From assembly GCA_003427395.1 (NCBI GenBank), contig BFEA01000380.1, positions 738,287-799,139 of the forward strand: DNA of 60,853 nt, written 5' to 3'. Positions 22,201-34,838 of the stretch are shown piece after piece (within the stretch, counting starts at the first letter, position 1; every line of letters begins with the position of its first letter). The DNA comes from Chara braunii (Eukaryota > Streptophyta > Charophyceae > Charales > Characeae). The position numbers and the translations under genes are program-made. The notes beneath the pieces were generated by a model that saw nothing but the letters and a program-made list of their open reading frames with translations, had not been told where the DNA came from and searched no databases.

Positions 22201-22324
22201 TAAGGGGGTAACAGAAGGAGCTGTGTCAGGGCGTAAGCATCTGTGGGCTTAAGACGACAGATGCACAAGGGAGATGGGGCGGGAAGATGGGAGCAGGGCC
22301 AACACAGGTCGAAACAGGACAACA

Positions 22325-22630
22325 ACACAACACAGCCAGCAATGACTACAAAAAAGGTTGTGGCACAAAAGAGACGATAAAACAAAAGTCTGTACGGTAG
22401 GATTTAAGGGCACTGATACAAAATGAGAGACAACACAACTTACTAGGGGGGTAACAGGTTGACAGGCTGTGCTGCAACAGAGTCTGAGCATATGGTGGCA
22501 CAAAAGAGATAATAAACCAGGGGTTTGTAGGGTAGGGCTTAAGGTTTAAGGACGTTGGTACAAAGTAATCGACAACATAACCATCTATGGAATGTAACAG
22601 GTTGACAGGCTGCACTGCAATAGGCGTAGG
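22325..22630. repeat. Tandem repeat of about 130 bp
   Basis: GTGGCACAAAAGAGA recurs at about 22359 and 22496; GTAACAGGTTGACAGGCTG recurs at about 22451 and 22589. Two to three imperfect units, non-coding. Confidence 0.7.
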
Positions 22631-22772
22631 AAAAAAAAAAAGGATGTCATGTAGGCAGACAAACTAGGAGGCTGGGTGGTTCTACCCGCGGAGTTCTTTT
22701 TTTCTCTGTAGATGAACCATGCAGCCGGCTGCCATTATAATGATATGTCGGTTCAAGCAAACAACTACAGTG

Positions 22773-22924
22773 TTCAGGGATGCTGGACCTGCTTTCCAGC
22801 AGGTGCTGCTCCCCAACAATAGATGGAGCCGTCCCGGGAATGCTAGTGGTGCCTGCTCTTATCAGCACCCCTAGCATCCACTCGGGCTGTTCTCTAAAAA
22901 AAAAAAAAGAAAAAAGAAAAAAAG
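22773..22924 (+). repeat. SINE-B copy 3 with poly(A) tail
   Basis: GGGATGCTGGACCTGCTTTC, CAGCAGGTGCTGCTCC, CAATAGATGGAGCC, then TGCCTGCTCTTATCAGCACC and an A-rich end. This longer version shows the second conserved module (CTGCTCTTATCAGCA) also present at 35672 and 37109. Confidence 0.82.
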
Positions 22925-23439
22925 GATATAACCCCCCTCAGCCCTGATTGAAGCATAGTCAGACGAGCCCTGTCAACCGGATACTTCAGGTGCTAGGCAT
23001 GAGCATTCTCTCTACAGGTCCTGTGGGAAGACCCCAGTACCCGGGTCGCTCTATACATCTCAGTACTCCCTTGAGCTCCCACAGGCAGTGTCTAATGGCC
23101 CAGGCCAAGGTGTAACCCATGAAAGTCACCTGAGCTACATGGGTACTACATTAGCACAGCTGCTGTTGTTGTTGTTGCTATGTGGCACCCTCGGCCTTGA
23201 TCCCACGGCCTAGGAGGCCGGCTGCAGCCCTGCGGCCTAGGCCGCGCAGCTGAGTTTTTCCGCAGCCGCGCGCCTGAAATCAGGGTGCGCGCATAGCCTG
23301 CGCATGGTGTCCCCCGCCAGAAACAACTAAAAAAAAAGAAAAAAAAGAAGTGAAATGTTGGGGGGGGTCGTTTTCAGATGCGTAAAAAAAACATAATAAT
23401 AATCCCCAAACAAAAGATACGCATTTTGTTTTTTTTCTG
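22925..23439. other. Non-coding; contains an inverted copy of a repeat found at 29321-29400
   Basis: About 23080-23150 is the reverse complement of 29321-29400 (shared phrase, minus strand here: CCATTAGACACTGCCT). A short TTG run and a GC-rich patch (23180-23300) follow. No gene seen. Confidence 0.55.
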
Positions 23440-23673
23440 TTTGTGTGTGTGTGTGTGTGTGTGTGTCTGTGCAATCAGACTCACTCTCATTCGCACTTCT
23501 CATGCATGCAAACAGGTGCGCAGCAACTGGCGACAAGCGCCCACTCAGAACTTGGTAACCGAGAACACAGTTCAGATTCAAGTTCACTTCGACGGCTATG
23601 GCGACTCAGCGCCCACACAACTCTCTGTTCGCATATACAGGATCACCCTGGATATTCCACACGCGATACTCTG

Positions 23674-23724
<51 letters not shown>
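23440..23724. repeat. Two dinucleotide microsatellites
   Basis: (GT)n at 23440-23466 and (AC)n at 23675-23724, with about 200 bases of unassigned sequence between. Confidence 0.95.
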
Positions 23725-23726
<2 letters not shown>

Positions 23727-24119
23727 AACTCTAACTACAGCTATGGCGGCTATGGCCGCTACTACCCTATCGCTATGGCTATGCTCCTTCTCTTTCGCCC
23801 ACTTCGTCCTCGGGCTCACTGCAGACCACCTCGCACAAGTCGCTTATGGCAGTGCTTCCGCATGGCTCCCGCAGGAATCAATGAATGACTGGGCACTGCC
23901 TCTTGATTTATACGTCTGCAACTCGTTGGTCTGGCCCTTCCCATGCCCGTAGTGCACACAGTCCCATGCGGTACTTGCTTGACTGGACCAGGACTGACTG
24001 GGGACTGGGACTGTTGACTCAGCACGGGTAGACTCCACCACTTGCCCACTTGCCTCAGCCTAAACATGTCGCCTTCAGCTTTCACCAAACTCAAATTACA
24101 CAATTACACAATAAACAAC
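23725..24119. other. Unassigned stretch before LINE B
   Basis: Short GGCTATG-type repeats near 23745-23785, otherwise unique-looking, with no gene recognised. It could include the 5' untranslated part of LINE B. Confidence 0.4.
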
Positions 24120-24387
24120 GTGGGTGGAAGCCTCTGCCCCCCCCCACAGGGTGCAGCCTCCTCGCTCATGGGGAAAAGAGGAGCTCAAGGGAGGGGTCAC
24201 CCATTCCAAAAAAAATACATTGCCCGGCCAGGGCCCCTTTGGCCACAACCAGCTACTCATTGAACGCCAAGGTACCACAATGGAACCCAGTCAAGGGAGT
24301 GGCGTCCGACGAACAAGGGGAGGAACAACCTGAATGCCCCCCGCCTAACCCATCGAGGGGGGTGATGTCCGGAGTCTATGGGGAAGA

Positions 24388-25300
24388 ATGACTCCGCTGC
24401 TCCCTCCCCGCATCGCCTGGATGGCAGTCATAGAACCACGGAGAATGAGGCAGACCACGCTCACATGGTCACACAGCCATGATCACGCTCACTTGTTGGA
24501 ATTAAAAAACCTTAAATTCCGAGGTCAACCAGTGCAGATTGCCTGGTGGAGGCCAGGGGAACCCTTCACAGCGGATGATCGCAGGCAACAAATTATGCAG
24601 AGTAACTTCTGGTTTGAATTCCGCTATGCCCCACTGGCAATCCAAGGGGCCATCATCCAAGACTTGAACTCTCTAGCCTCGGTGAAAGGTTTTGTCCATG
24701 AAATCCCAGCATTTCTGGAAAGGAGGGATGATACCCTCTTAGTGGCAGTGGAATAGGACCCATCAAAGGTCTTCCCCTTACACGAATCATGAAGCTATAT
24801 TTATGGGGGGAAACGTGTGTCAGTGCCTGTCAGCCATAGCCAAGACGCCTAGTGCTACGCATGCAAAGAAAAGGGTCATCTTTGCACGGACCCTTGTTGT
24901 GCAAAGTCTCGGAAAAACTTGTCAATGGATTGGTGTCCTCGCACCCCACGGAAGTCGGAACATGGCTACCAAATGACGAGGCTTTAAAAGGATGGTCCTT
25001 CCTTCTCCAGGGGAAGGATGTCCCTGGATACTAGACCTAGAAAGGACAAGGTAGGTCGATGTTGCAGCCCACCACGAACCTTTGTCGGGGTACTGGAACA
25101 ACCCCATCAAACTCGGACGCCTGATGGTGCAGCCCACCGACACCCGGCCCAGAACGTGCCTGCCACACAGCAAAAAAAATCGACAGAGCCGCATGAACAC
25201 ACGCCTGAACACAAAGCAAAGGGCAAGTGGAATACAAACTTACGCCGACCAGGAAAGCGGGGGAGGAGGAAGAGGACGAGGACGAGCCCCCCTTGGTAAG
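24388..25300 (+). pseudogene. LINE B ORF1, nucleic-acid-binding protein with zinc knuckle
   Basis: An open stretch of 122 residues (LKNLKFRGQPVQIAWWRPGE and following) ends in a stop. The same frame continues to a knuckle at 24853-24900, CYACKEKGHLCTDPCC (C-x2-C-x4-H then C), with a TAG just before it. In plant L1-like elements ORF1 protein binds the element RNA and often has such a knuckle after an RNA-binding fold. Downstream is Arg/Lys-rich. Family and role are inferred from the knuckle and from its position ahead of ORF2. Confidence 0.6.
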
Positions 25301-28300
25301 TCGTACGAATAAGCGCAATGACAGGGTACAAAACAGGGGAGAGACATAACAGAATCAGCAGAGTACCACCGACCCCAATAACTCCGAGTCCCACCGAACA
25401 GTTAGACCGAGTCCTACTACACAATGGACCTGGCAAACACAGACGGGTGAAGGTCGCAAGGGGGCAAAGAAAAAGCAGATGGCGACCGGACCCCCAACAG
25501 GTCATGCACCTAACCAACATCAACACGAAACGGTGCCACTACAAAAGGGTCTTGTCCAGGGTGAGCCCCTGGGCGATGGGATCCCTCTGCCACCTTCCGT
25601 GGCGCAGCAGAAACAAATTACTCATGACTCCCTCCACGGGGAGGATGGGACAGAGACCGACCAGGGGCACAGCATAGTAGTTGCCCTTTCGGCAGGAGGT
25701 ACACGGAAGCTACACGTGCAACAACACACACACCTTGGGTTGCTAAAGCCTACAGCCAGTCGGGCCTCCTCTCTCACCAAAAAAGGGACCAGCGTGCGCC
25801 AGGGACCCACAACGACCATGAACTTAACATTAGGAGACCCTCACGAATGACACGAAGGCTACCAAGATGAACCCGAAAGTATAGTGGAAGGCCTGCCAGC
25901 TGGGGGCCCATAGGAATGTCATGGGCACCATGCCGCAATACCCGAGGACTTATCAGAAGGAGGCCTGCACAGACGACACGACAGCCTCCAAACCCATTTT
26001 GAAGGCATCGTGCCTGGCTCGCCAGCTGGGGGCCTGCCGGAACTTTGCGGCTGCCAGGCCACTCACAATGACCTGCTGCATCACACGACTGCCCAACTCC
26101 CCTTGAGGGGAGGGGAGTCGGGCACCGACCAGACGACTGTAATTGTTATTGGCTTGCTAGCAGGCTGAGCAGGGTGCATGCAGGAGCGACAAGATATTTG
26201 CAGAGACAAGCCAGGGGGAATACTACTGGCCTTGGACGTTGAAAAGGAAATCACAATAGTAGTGGCCTTACCAGTAGGAGGCTGGCACGAACAGCTCGAT
26301 TGCAACAACCTGGTCAACCAACCCAAGGTAACAGTAGTAAGTATACAAGACACTGACATGCGGCATACTGCTCGACCTGTGATGCCGCAGCACACACCGA
26401 CACGGGATCCCCCCCCCTTGGCACCAGGACGACCACAACACGATGACCACCAGGGAGCCGAGCAATCGGGCTGCGTCGATCAGACGACCGTAATTGTTAC
26501 TGGCTCGCCAGCAGGGAGTTTGCAGGAGAGACATGATATCTACACGGATAAGCCAGGATGAACAGTACTGGCCTTGGTGCTGAACAGGAAACTACAATAG
26601 TAGTGACATTATCATCACGAGGCTTAAATGAACAGTTCGGGCTCGATGACCTGGACAGCCAAACCGGGGTACCGGTAGTAAGCATGCACGAACAACACAC
26701 GCAGTGTACTGCTCAATCTGTGCTACTGCATCACACGCCGACACGGGATTTCCACCCCCCCCCGCCACCAGGACGAGCAAAGGCCGACGGCCACCCGGGT
26801 GTAGAGCATTCGACTTGCTAGGGGCAAAACAATCAGCAGGCCGCCCAAGCTGGGATGCTGTATACTATGGCCACTCGGGACACCCCCCAGGAGGAAGAGG
26901 AGATGATTGCTATCCAGGAGGCTACATTGGTAGTGACCTCCCCCTCAAAGGCCATACAGGAGCACGTCCAAGACCACGCCACCCACCCAGGGGTGCAACA
27001 ACACACACTCAAAGGAAATTGGCTGCGGAAGGAAAAACAACCAGTATACCTACCTGTGCCCCCTCCCCCCTCACACCATGCACACCATTTGGAGGAAACG
27101 ACCGCAACACAAGAGACCCCGAATCAGAATCGGACTCCTCAGCGGTCCCCTCCTGGAAAAACCTTGCCATCCTCCTCAGACAATACACACCCAAAGGCGA
27201 CGCACCATTTCAAACATCGCAGACCCCAATTGACAGGAATGAACAAACTCATCCGCTTTGAGTATCTCCACAATGTTGCAAAGGGGATTAAAAAGTTGTT
27301 CCCTGTGGAAACCGGGGCGGCTAACTTTGGGGCCAACCCTGCGGGCCCATCTGCGACACTCCTCTCACACCATACTTGGAATGCCTACGCAGACTACGAA
27401 CCTGATGTAATCACAAACTGACGGACAGCAGACCGCGACACAGGCCATGGGAGCCCGGGCCCCGCCACGAGATCTCCTGCAACACGATACACAGCTCCCG
27501 TGCCCACAACAACAATACGCAGAAGATGAGACTGATCGTGGCCAAGGGAAGCCTCTCCCCAATGGGTCGACGGTTACTTACGGGGGGCCAGGAGACACAC
27601 CAAGATACACACCTCGATACCAGCTGCTAATGGAAGAACAGGAGCAAGCTGAGGCCGAGCTGCAAGAAGCAATCAAATTGAGGAAGGAGAAACAGGCAAT
27701 TTTCCCCAAATGGACGATGACGTCCATGATGTTACGTCAGAATCAGACACAAATCGAGATTCGGAGACAGATGAGGGAGAGTTGCAGGGGGACACATCTC
27801 GGGAGGCAGCCCCTCACACCGGAACAACAATTGTTGTTCCACCATCTAGCGGTGCAACAAATGCAGCATACAAAGCTCCAATACTGTACGCCGGAGAGTG
27901 CTCCGGAAATGCTGACTCCACTGACACTGGCGTCACAGGCCTCAGGGGAGGGGCCAAACGACTAGGGATTTAATCTTCATCACCTATATCTGCTCCAATA
28001 CATCGTCCAAGCGCAGAGGGAGACACTCAAACTAATTGACTCGCAAGACAGCCAACAACTAACACAAGAAACACAATATTGGCAGGCACAAACGCAAAAT
28101 TGCCGTGCATACGTTATGTTGGCATACCAACAAAACCAACCCCCACCATGCCACAGGCACCTCTGCATCCAACCACACGGTCTTCCCAACTCACAAAGTC
28201 GGGGTGGAAACCTCCCGTCTGCCGATAGCTTGCTGCCTGACCATCAAGAAGAAGTCCACCCGGAGTTGGACCATGAAATGTCCCTGGTGCAGTCACACCA

Positions 28301-28829
28301 CAGTTCTCACCCTCCTGAAGGCATACACCCAGAAATGGACCAAGAAATGGAGCCGACACTGCAAGGGGTCCTACTGAATGCCCAAGCAATCGACCCCCAA
28401 TCCAACTACCGGGTAGACAGTGCTGTTGGAGTCCATCCGACCATGGACCATGTAATGGAAACTGTCCGCCAACAGAAACCGCTGATATGGGTAAGAGGGT
28501 GCGGGCCCATCTAAAGGAATTGACGAATTGGATTTTACAGAACGCACTGGCCCCCGGGGGACGATCCCTATGTGAGATCGCCTCTCCACTGCAATGGGGG
28601 AAAATCCGAAGAATAGTACTGGCCAAATAGGGTGCCAAACAAGTGGTCAACCGGTTTGGTACAATGGAAGAGGTTGACTGGGGGATGGTGGCAAAGGCCC
28701 TCATACTCGCAGTCATTTCACTACTGGGGGAGCTTAATAATGCTGCAACAGAGCACACAGACCACACTGTCAACACTCATAGGGCAGGACAGCAAGCTCT
28801 CATATTGTATGATGGAGGTCCAGGGTTCA
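25301..28829 (+). pseudogene. LINE B ORF1 extension, low-complexity and partly duplicated
   Basis: About 3.5 kb with open stretches rich in Gln, Pro, Thr, His and charged residues. Recognisable as a series: ITIVVALPVGG / TTIVVTLSSRG repeats, a 172-residue stretch with a helical EEQEQAEAELQEAIKLRKEK segment (27600-27700, probable coiled coil), and near 28500-28770 the phrases KELTNWILQNAL and GMVAKALILAVISLLGELNN. No enzymatic motif. I infer it belongs to the LINE because no element end separates it from the knuckle. Confidence 0.4.
26131..26830 (+). repeat. 351 bp in-frame tandem duplication in ORF1 of LINE B
   Basis: AGACGACTGTAATTGTTATT at 26131 pairs with AGACGACCGTAATTGTTACT at 26482; the following 300 or so bases align. 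The period, 351 bp, is 117 codons exactly. Looser copies of the same module may lie at 25660-26100. Confidence 0.78.
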
Positions 28830-29642
28830 ACTCCAGACTATGCTCATTCATCATGTCTATGTATAATGTTCGTCATATCAGCTGGGGAAGGTCCTCTGGA
28901 TGGATTTGGGGGAGACAGGAGTCCTTTGCCATGGGAAAGTTGATGTGGGATGGATGCTACTCTCTGTCGCTGGGCCGGGGAGCGGCAAGGGGTTGGTTGG
29001 GTGCATGGTGATACCGTGGCAGTCCTATGGTAGGGAGGGGTGCCTTGTAGGGAAGCCAATGTCGAAACAAGAGGGGCTAGGACCCATTCTGGGGGGGTGG
29101 GTTTCAGCGGTTGGTTGGGGGTAGTTGATGAGGGTGGAGGTCTCCTCCACTACCACTGGTCGATTCTCCCTAGTGAACAGACACAAGCAAGGCTCATTAG
29201 CAACCACATACATCCATACAGATTATGATATCATAATAAGCTCACATATCAACCACCGCCATATTCAACAACTGACAGTATCCACAATTATGAACAACGC
29301 TGTGCCGGGTTGGTTGTAGAAATAAGGGGGCTCATGGGTTAGACCTTGGTAAGGTGACCATTAGACACTGCCTATGGGTACCCTCACTGCTCACGGGACT
29401 AGTTGGAAAAAGCTTCGCGCCTAGCTCCCGAGGTACCCGTATAACGAGGCTTGTACACTAGTGCCTCAACTGAGGCTGAATGGGGAAGCCCATTCAGCCT
29501 CAGTGCCCGCGTCCGCTGTCTGGTCAGGTTGCTCCAGTAGAGAGTGATGTTCCTCGTGTAGAGGTAAGATAGTAAAAGATGTGGGGGTGCGCCAGGAGGT
29601 ATGTCAAGAGAGGTGGTAGGATGGAAGGGAGTCTCGTGAGTG

Positions 29643-29673
<31 letters not shown>
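28830..29673 (+). mobile_element. Poly(A)-ended insertion between ORF1 and ORF2 of LINE B
   Basis: Ends in about 33 A (29641-29673). It carries a B-box-like GGGTTCAACTCC near 28829, a copy of the repeat also at 23080-23150 in opposite orientation (29321-29400), and a perfect 15 bp hairpin at 29470-29503. I could not find a clear target duplication, so the left boundary is approximate. Confidence 0.45.
29470..29503. repeat. Perfect 15 bp hairpin
   Basis: CTGAGGCTGAATGGG, loop GAAG, then the exact complement. Confidence 0.9.
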
Positions 29674-29675
<2 letters not shown>

Positions 29676-29692
29676 AACTACAAGGGCAAAGG

Positions 29693-30202
29693 GGGTTGAC
29701 CATAGTGGAAAGAACACCTTTGGGGGAACAAGAGAAGGGGGGCAGTTGTGGCGAGAAATTGGAGGGCAATCTACTCCCACAGACAAGACAAGGGCAGCTG
29801 CAGCACTCCCCGTCCTCCATTCTCCAGATGGTACCAGCCAGCCTGCTAGCCCCTACTATAGGAAACAGAATATCGAGGCCGGCCTCAACGGCCGCCCAGG
29901 CCATAGACGTGCTAACAGAAGGCGAGTCAGGCCGTGAAAAGCAGGAGGAGCGGTCCCAAGATGGAATGGAGTAAGAGTTGGAAGATATCATCACACAGAA
30001 CCAGCGTATGCTGTTCGCCAAGGCCGCACCGATCATCCAAGGGGAAAGGGCTATGGCATACACCCACCTGCCCCTAGTGCAAAAGTAAGAAACTGGGGGC
30101 ACATAAATCTCACGATGAATATGCACCCACGTATGGACTATATGGATTGTGTGATATACCAACCTCCACCGCCACCCCCCCCTCCACAGCCCCCCCAAAT
30201 CC
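29693..30202 (+). pseudogene. LINE B sequence between ORF1 and endonuclease
   Basis: Reads TIVERTPLGEQEKGG, PASLLAPTIGNRISRPAS and after a stop QNQRMLFAKAAPIIQGERAM. Probably the end of ORF1 and the intergenic part. No domain recognised. Confidence 0.4.
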
Positions 30203-31189
30203 ATGCGTCCCACCCCCGGTGAGATGCCTACCAAATTGGGCGAGAAGATTGCCCTTGCAGACCTGGATATCGGAGCCCTTAACCTCAATGGTCTGGCACA
30301 GGCCTCACCAGAAAAAAAGGATGCCATTTGGAAAATGTTAAAAACAGAGGGACTGGGCACATGGTCGGATGCAATATGCGTCCAAGAGACCTACCTCACT
30401 GATTCATCGGCACACAAAGTGAAAGAGAAATGGGTCAGGCCATATACTGTCTTCTCAGCCTCAGCAAGGCCTGGGGCGTCCACTGCTGTGGCAATACGGA
30501 TCCCCCACTCTTCTCGGCTCAAACCCATAGCCCACGAGTTCGACCATCAAGACGGACGGTGGGTATATGTAAGGGTCACGATAGGGGATGATGAGATCAT
30601 TATTGTGAGCATCTACGGACCTAACGATCCGTTGGATAGGTCACACTTCCTCCACCACCTATACCAACAACTGCCTCCGGATCTGCCCCTAATCGTCGCT
30701 GGGGACTTCAACATCACCCCCGATCTGCTCTTGGACAAAAGATCCTCACAACAGGCCCCCCGAGACAGATGGTCACCGGACGTGGACATGTTAACTCGAT
30801 TTATGGCTACCTTACAGCTCAACGATGCTTCCCGGATGCTGCACCCCACAAAAATGGCATACACATGTGTCAAATCTAAGGGAGCAGCGGGCAGGTCCAA
30901 TTCAAGGATAGACTTTTTCCTCATCTCACAGGAACTGGTGGGCGCGCTGGCTGTAGCGGACATCATGACGCTCAACCCCTGTAAGTCATTTGACCATCGA
31001 GGGATAGTCTTGGGTCTGTCTCTCCACCATCCAATTGAACGAGGGCCGAGCTTTTATAAATTTAATACATCCCTATTAAAACTCCCTGCTCTCAAAAGCC
31101 TGGTCAATGATTTCTGGCTATACTTGTCCACAAAGAGGGAAATAACTCCCTCCATTGTGGATTGGTTCAACAATGGGCTGGCTCAATGA
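30203..31189 (+). pseudogene. LINE B endonuclease domain (largely intact)
   Basis: A 328-residue open frame covering the whole apurinic-type endonuclease: IGALNLNGLAQ (N of the first strand), AICVQETYLTD (catalytic E), VSIYGPNDPLDRS, LIVAGDFNITPDLLLD (GDFN intact), SRIDFFLISQEL and CKSFDHRGIVLGLSL (SDH-type motif). It would nick target DNA to expose a 3' OH for reverse transcription. Ends at a TGA (31187-31189), after which the same frame continues to RT. The best preserved coding segment in the window. Confidence 0.92.
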
Positions 31190-31240
31190 CGTGACAGGAT
31201 CAAAAAATTATTTATCATCAACGCAAGGGATTGCAAGGCG

Positions 31241-32757
31241 GTGTTAGATAAATTGTTGAATGAATTGGAAAGTTGGGACACCAAGTTGCAAACTGACCCC
31301 TTGGATGATGAAACTTTTAACAAATTACAGACAACGAGGGATCACCTACAGACCTACATTGATACGCAGGCAGAAGCATGGCGAATCCAAGCCCGTATAA
31401 AAAGGGAGGACACGGAAGGGACGATGGCCAAATCCTTCTTCAGGAAAGTCAAGGCCAGAGAAAGATAAACTGTGGTGCCATTACTGAGCCACCCTTTCGA
31501 CTATTCACTCCCCATGGCTGCCAATGCCTACACTATAGTTGATTATGCAGCCCAATTTTACCAAAAACTGTACACTTCCGAGTCCGCACAATGGGGGACA
31601 GGACAGTTGGCTGCAGCACGTTGCACCACGCCGCAACACCTTCCTGCCATGCTGTCATCATCTAAAAGAGAGCAGCTGGAAGCCCCGCTCACACCAGAGG
31701 ACCTGCTTGATGCCCTGAGAGATATGGATGATGAAAAGACCCTTGGTTTAGACTCATTTCCGAAAGAATTCTGGCTCTTTTTCTAGAATACCTTCCAGGA
31801 CAGCATAACGACCTACGTTCAAGTAGTGTGGACTGAAGGATCTTTCGGGGGACTTATTAGCCAAGGGGTCACTACACTCTTGTACAAGAAAGGTGTGAAA
31901 TGGGAGGTGAGGAATTACCGCCCCATTACACTCCTCCCTCTCCCCTATAAGATAGTCTCAAAAACACTAACTAAACGGTTACTCCCATACATGAACCACT
32001 TGATCTACCAAGATCAAACCAGCTTCATGCCACAACGAAACATCCAGGACAATTTGCTTCTAGTAAGTGAAACTGTTAAGTACGTCCGCCAGCACAGTAA
32101 GGAAGCGACAGTCCTCTTCATAAATTTTGAAAAAACGTACGACCACGTTGACTGGGATTTTATGGATTGTTGCCTACAAAAAATGAATTTTGGGGAATCA
32201 TTCAGAGCGTAGGTAACGATCATGCACAGGTCGGTGGCCACAAACATCATGGTCAATGGTCACTTATCCCCCCCATTCACGTTGCAACGGTCAGTCAGGC
32301 AAGGGGACTCGATCGCCCCCCTCCTGTTTGTTCTTGTGATGGAGGCCCTGGTAGCAATGATTCGGGCGAACCCTGTGATCCAACGCATAGAAATTTCAGA
32401 ACTGCCACCCCACCTAGTGCCAGCCACATCCCTTTTTGTCAAAGACCTCACGGTTCTCATCAGGGCCTCAAAAAAATATCCCTTGACGCACTGGTGGACA
32501 CCATCCGAACCTTTGCTGTGGCGGTAGACATGAAGGTTAATTGGGGGACAAAAACCGAGGGTTGGTGGATGTCCCCTCAGGGCATACAGCCCCCGAACGA
32601 CCCACCTGTTAGCTGGAAACCAAAAGAAGAGGCAATCAAAGTCCTTCGTATCTGCCTGGCAGCACTGGGTCACCCTTCCGACCATGGTCGAGCGCTGGTG
32701 CAAACTGCCCTGCAGCGGCTGGCCAAATGGGACGGCCTCCATACATCGCTGGTGTGA
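31241..32757 (+). pseudogene. LINE B reverse transcriptase, catalytic residues lost
   Basis: Same frame as the endonuclease with in-frame stops at 31466, 31784 and 32210 and a frameshift near 32480. Motifs: KSFFRKVKARER, DDEKTLGLDSFPKEF, NYRPITLLPLPYKIVSK, then FINFEKTYDHVDW, where the catalytic Asp of box A (FIDFEKAYD in LINE A) is Asn, then RQGDSIAPLLFVLV, then LFVKDLTVLI, where FADD is expected, so one of the two box C Asp is Lys. MKVNWGTKTEGWW follows in the shifted frame. Inactive at three independent levels. Confidence 0.92.
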
Positions 32758-34720
32758 CGAGCATTGGCAATCAATAATGTCATTCTAGCCACAATCTGGT
32801 ACAAAACGGCATTCTGGAAAATTTTGAAAGGTCAACTGACCCACTTGCTCACAACCCTGTCCACCCTATGAAGAAATGATCACGACTCACGAGTTGACAA
32901 AATGCATTAAAAGGGTGGCGTGAAAATACATAACCCAACCAAAAAGGGTGGGTGGGCTGGGAATCTTGAACCTGGGGGATGAGATTAAGGCTATCATATT
33001 TAAAATTATCATACGCCTTCTACTAGCCAATGATGTACGGTAACCGTGGCAGCACCTGGCGGGTATTCAATTGTCGCACCTTACTCCTCCCTTCCATCCG
33101 GACCACTCGGTCCACCCCCTACAATGGTTAACAAACCCAGATTGGTCGGCGTCGGGGCCACCAGGCTGCAGGAGGGATGAGTTGACTAGAAATAAAGTTA
33201 GGTGGGGCCTCAAGCACGACCCCCTCTTGAGTCTGGACCTCTATACTGCACTTATGGAGACTGATGGGGCCAACAAAGAAAGCCCCCCCACTTAGGTGGC
33301 ACGAAATATGGAGGCAGCCGCTGTTTGGAAACCCCTAGGTGCGTGATCTTTCCGACAAGACTTAGTCCTTCTCCCTCAAAACCAATTCGCACTGGCTCAC
33401 ATGGGTGAAGAACAACATATATGTGGTGGGTGACCTTTGGGACTTCCAACGGGGGTGCATGGAAGACCCCTCAACAGCTATGGCACAACCTCAAGAACAT
33501 CAAGCATAGCATGGAGAAACTACAAAAACTATAAAGAACGGTGTCACCTCAATGGGTTGCCACCCTTCAAGACGGACCGATATGTCATAGCCTTGACTGG
33601 GTCAAGCACAATAGCTGAAACCCCATCCCAATGACAATCTATAGAATAAGCCATATAGCTGAAGATAAAGCGCGACCGTAGGCCTTCCAACCAGATGTGT
33701 CAGGGGCAAGGTGGGCAATACTAAAAAAAGACCCAGACCACAACTGCATGAAACCGGTGGAAGAGCTCACGCAAAGTAGGGTGGTGAGATCTGACGACAC
33801 GGGCTACTTTGCCTATGAAATGGCCTCCCCGATCTGTGCCCTCCCCTTTGACCCGGATGAGTGGGAATGGAGTGGACGCAAGCCCACCCCGGTTTGGCAA
33901 TACACAGTAAAAGATGGGTACAAACAAGCACATCCCCTCAAAATCTCCAGACCAATCGTGCAGAATAGGTGGAAAAGATACTCCCCGGTGAAAGACTTTG
34001 TCATGTGCCACATCCCTTAGGAAACGTACGCCCACATAATGCCCACATCCCACAGGGCCCTCTAGTGGCAAATCCTTCACCGCTGCCTCCCAACTCCGGA
34101 CTGGGTGACCTCCCGCTCTTCCCTGGAATAAGCAGGCGTATTGTCCCCCATCTGCGCCCACTGCGGAGACAATACACAACGCAGTCGGGCAGACCTGAAG
34201 CACTGCCTGATAGCATGCCCAATGGCCAAACGAATGTGGCAGTGGTGGGATGCCCTCTGACACGCAATGACAGGCACAGTGTTCCACTGGGATGTCGGCC
34301 TCATACTGTTGGGACGACAAAAATCCTTTCCATCAGCCAGGACACCGTTCCAATGTAACCTCTTCAACCACATGAGACTGACAGTGCTCATGGTGATATG
34401 GAGGATGAGGTGCTCTACAGAAAGATAAGATACCGCCTTTGCATTCCACTAGGCAAAAACAGAACTAGTGGAAGTGTTAAGGGCAAACATCCTGAAAGCC
34501 AGTCGTAAATTGACTGAGGATATAGCCAACACGCCCGACAGGGAGGTGAGAGAACAAACCGTCAAAACCTTTAGAGAACACGGGCTGGACCCCTGCTGCT
34601 GACTAACAGAAGTTCAGGACAACGGAAAAGTACTGTGGAAGAACTGGGCGGTAGAGGACAACAAGTGGACCTATAGGACAACGGATTGTTTCCACACCTT
34701 GCTACCGGGACAACCAGCCA
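32758..34720 (+). pseudogene. LINE B ORF2 C-terminal region with zinc-binding motif
   Basis: Many stops. Recognisable: NPTKKGGWAGNLEPG region, VWQYTVKDGYKQAHP (33890), then WQILHRCLPTPDW and, at about 34155-34245, ICAHCGDNT followed by LKHCLIACPMAKRMW: the C-x2-C ... H-C ... C pattern of the zinc-binding domain that follows RT in plant L1-type proteins. Its usual role is nucleic-acid binding during priming. Ends in a Pro/Thr-rich stretch at the assembly gap. Confidence 0.75.
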
Positions 34721-34838
34721 GGGCACCAACGAACCTCCTTACAACTGATGGGCAGCCCTCCCAGACACAGAACGTTGTGCCCTTTCCCCCTTCTTCTCCC
34801 TCTCCGCCCTGGCCCCCTTGCCTGCCGTCAGAGCCCCC

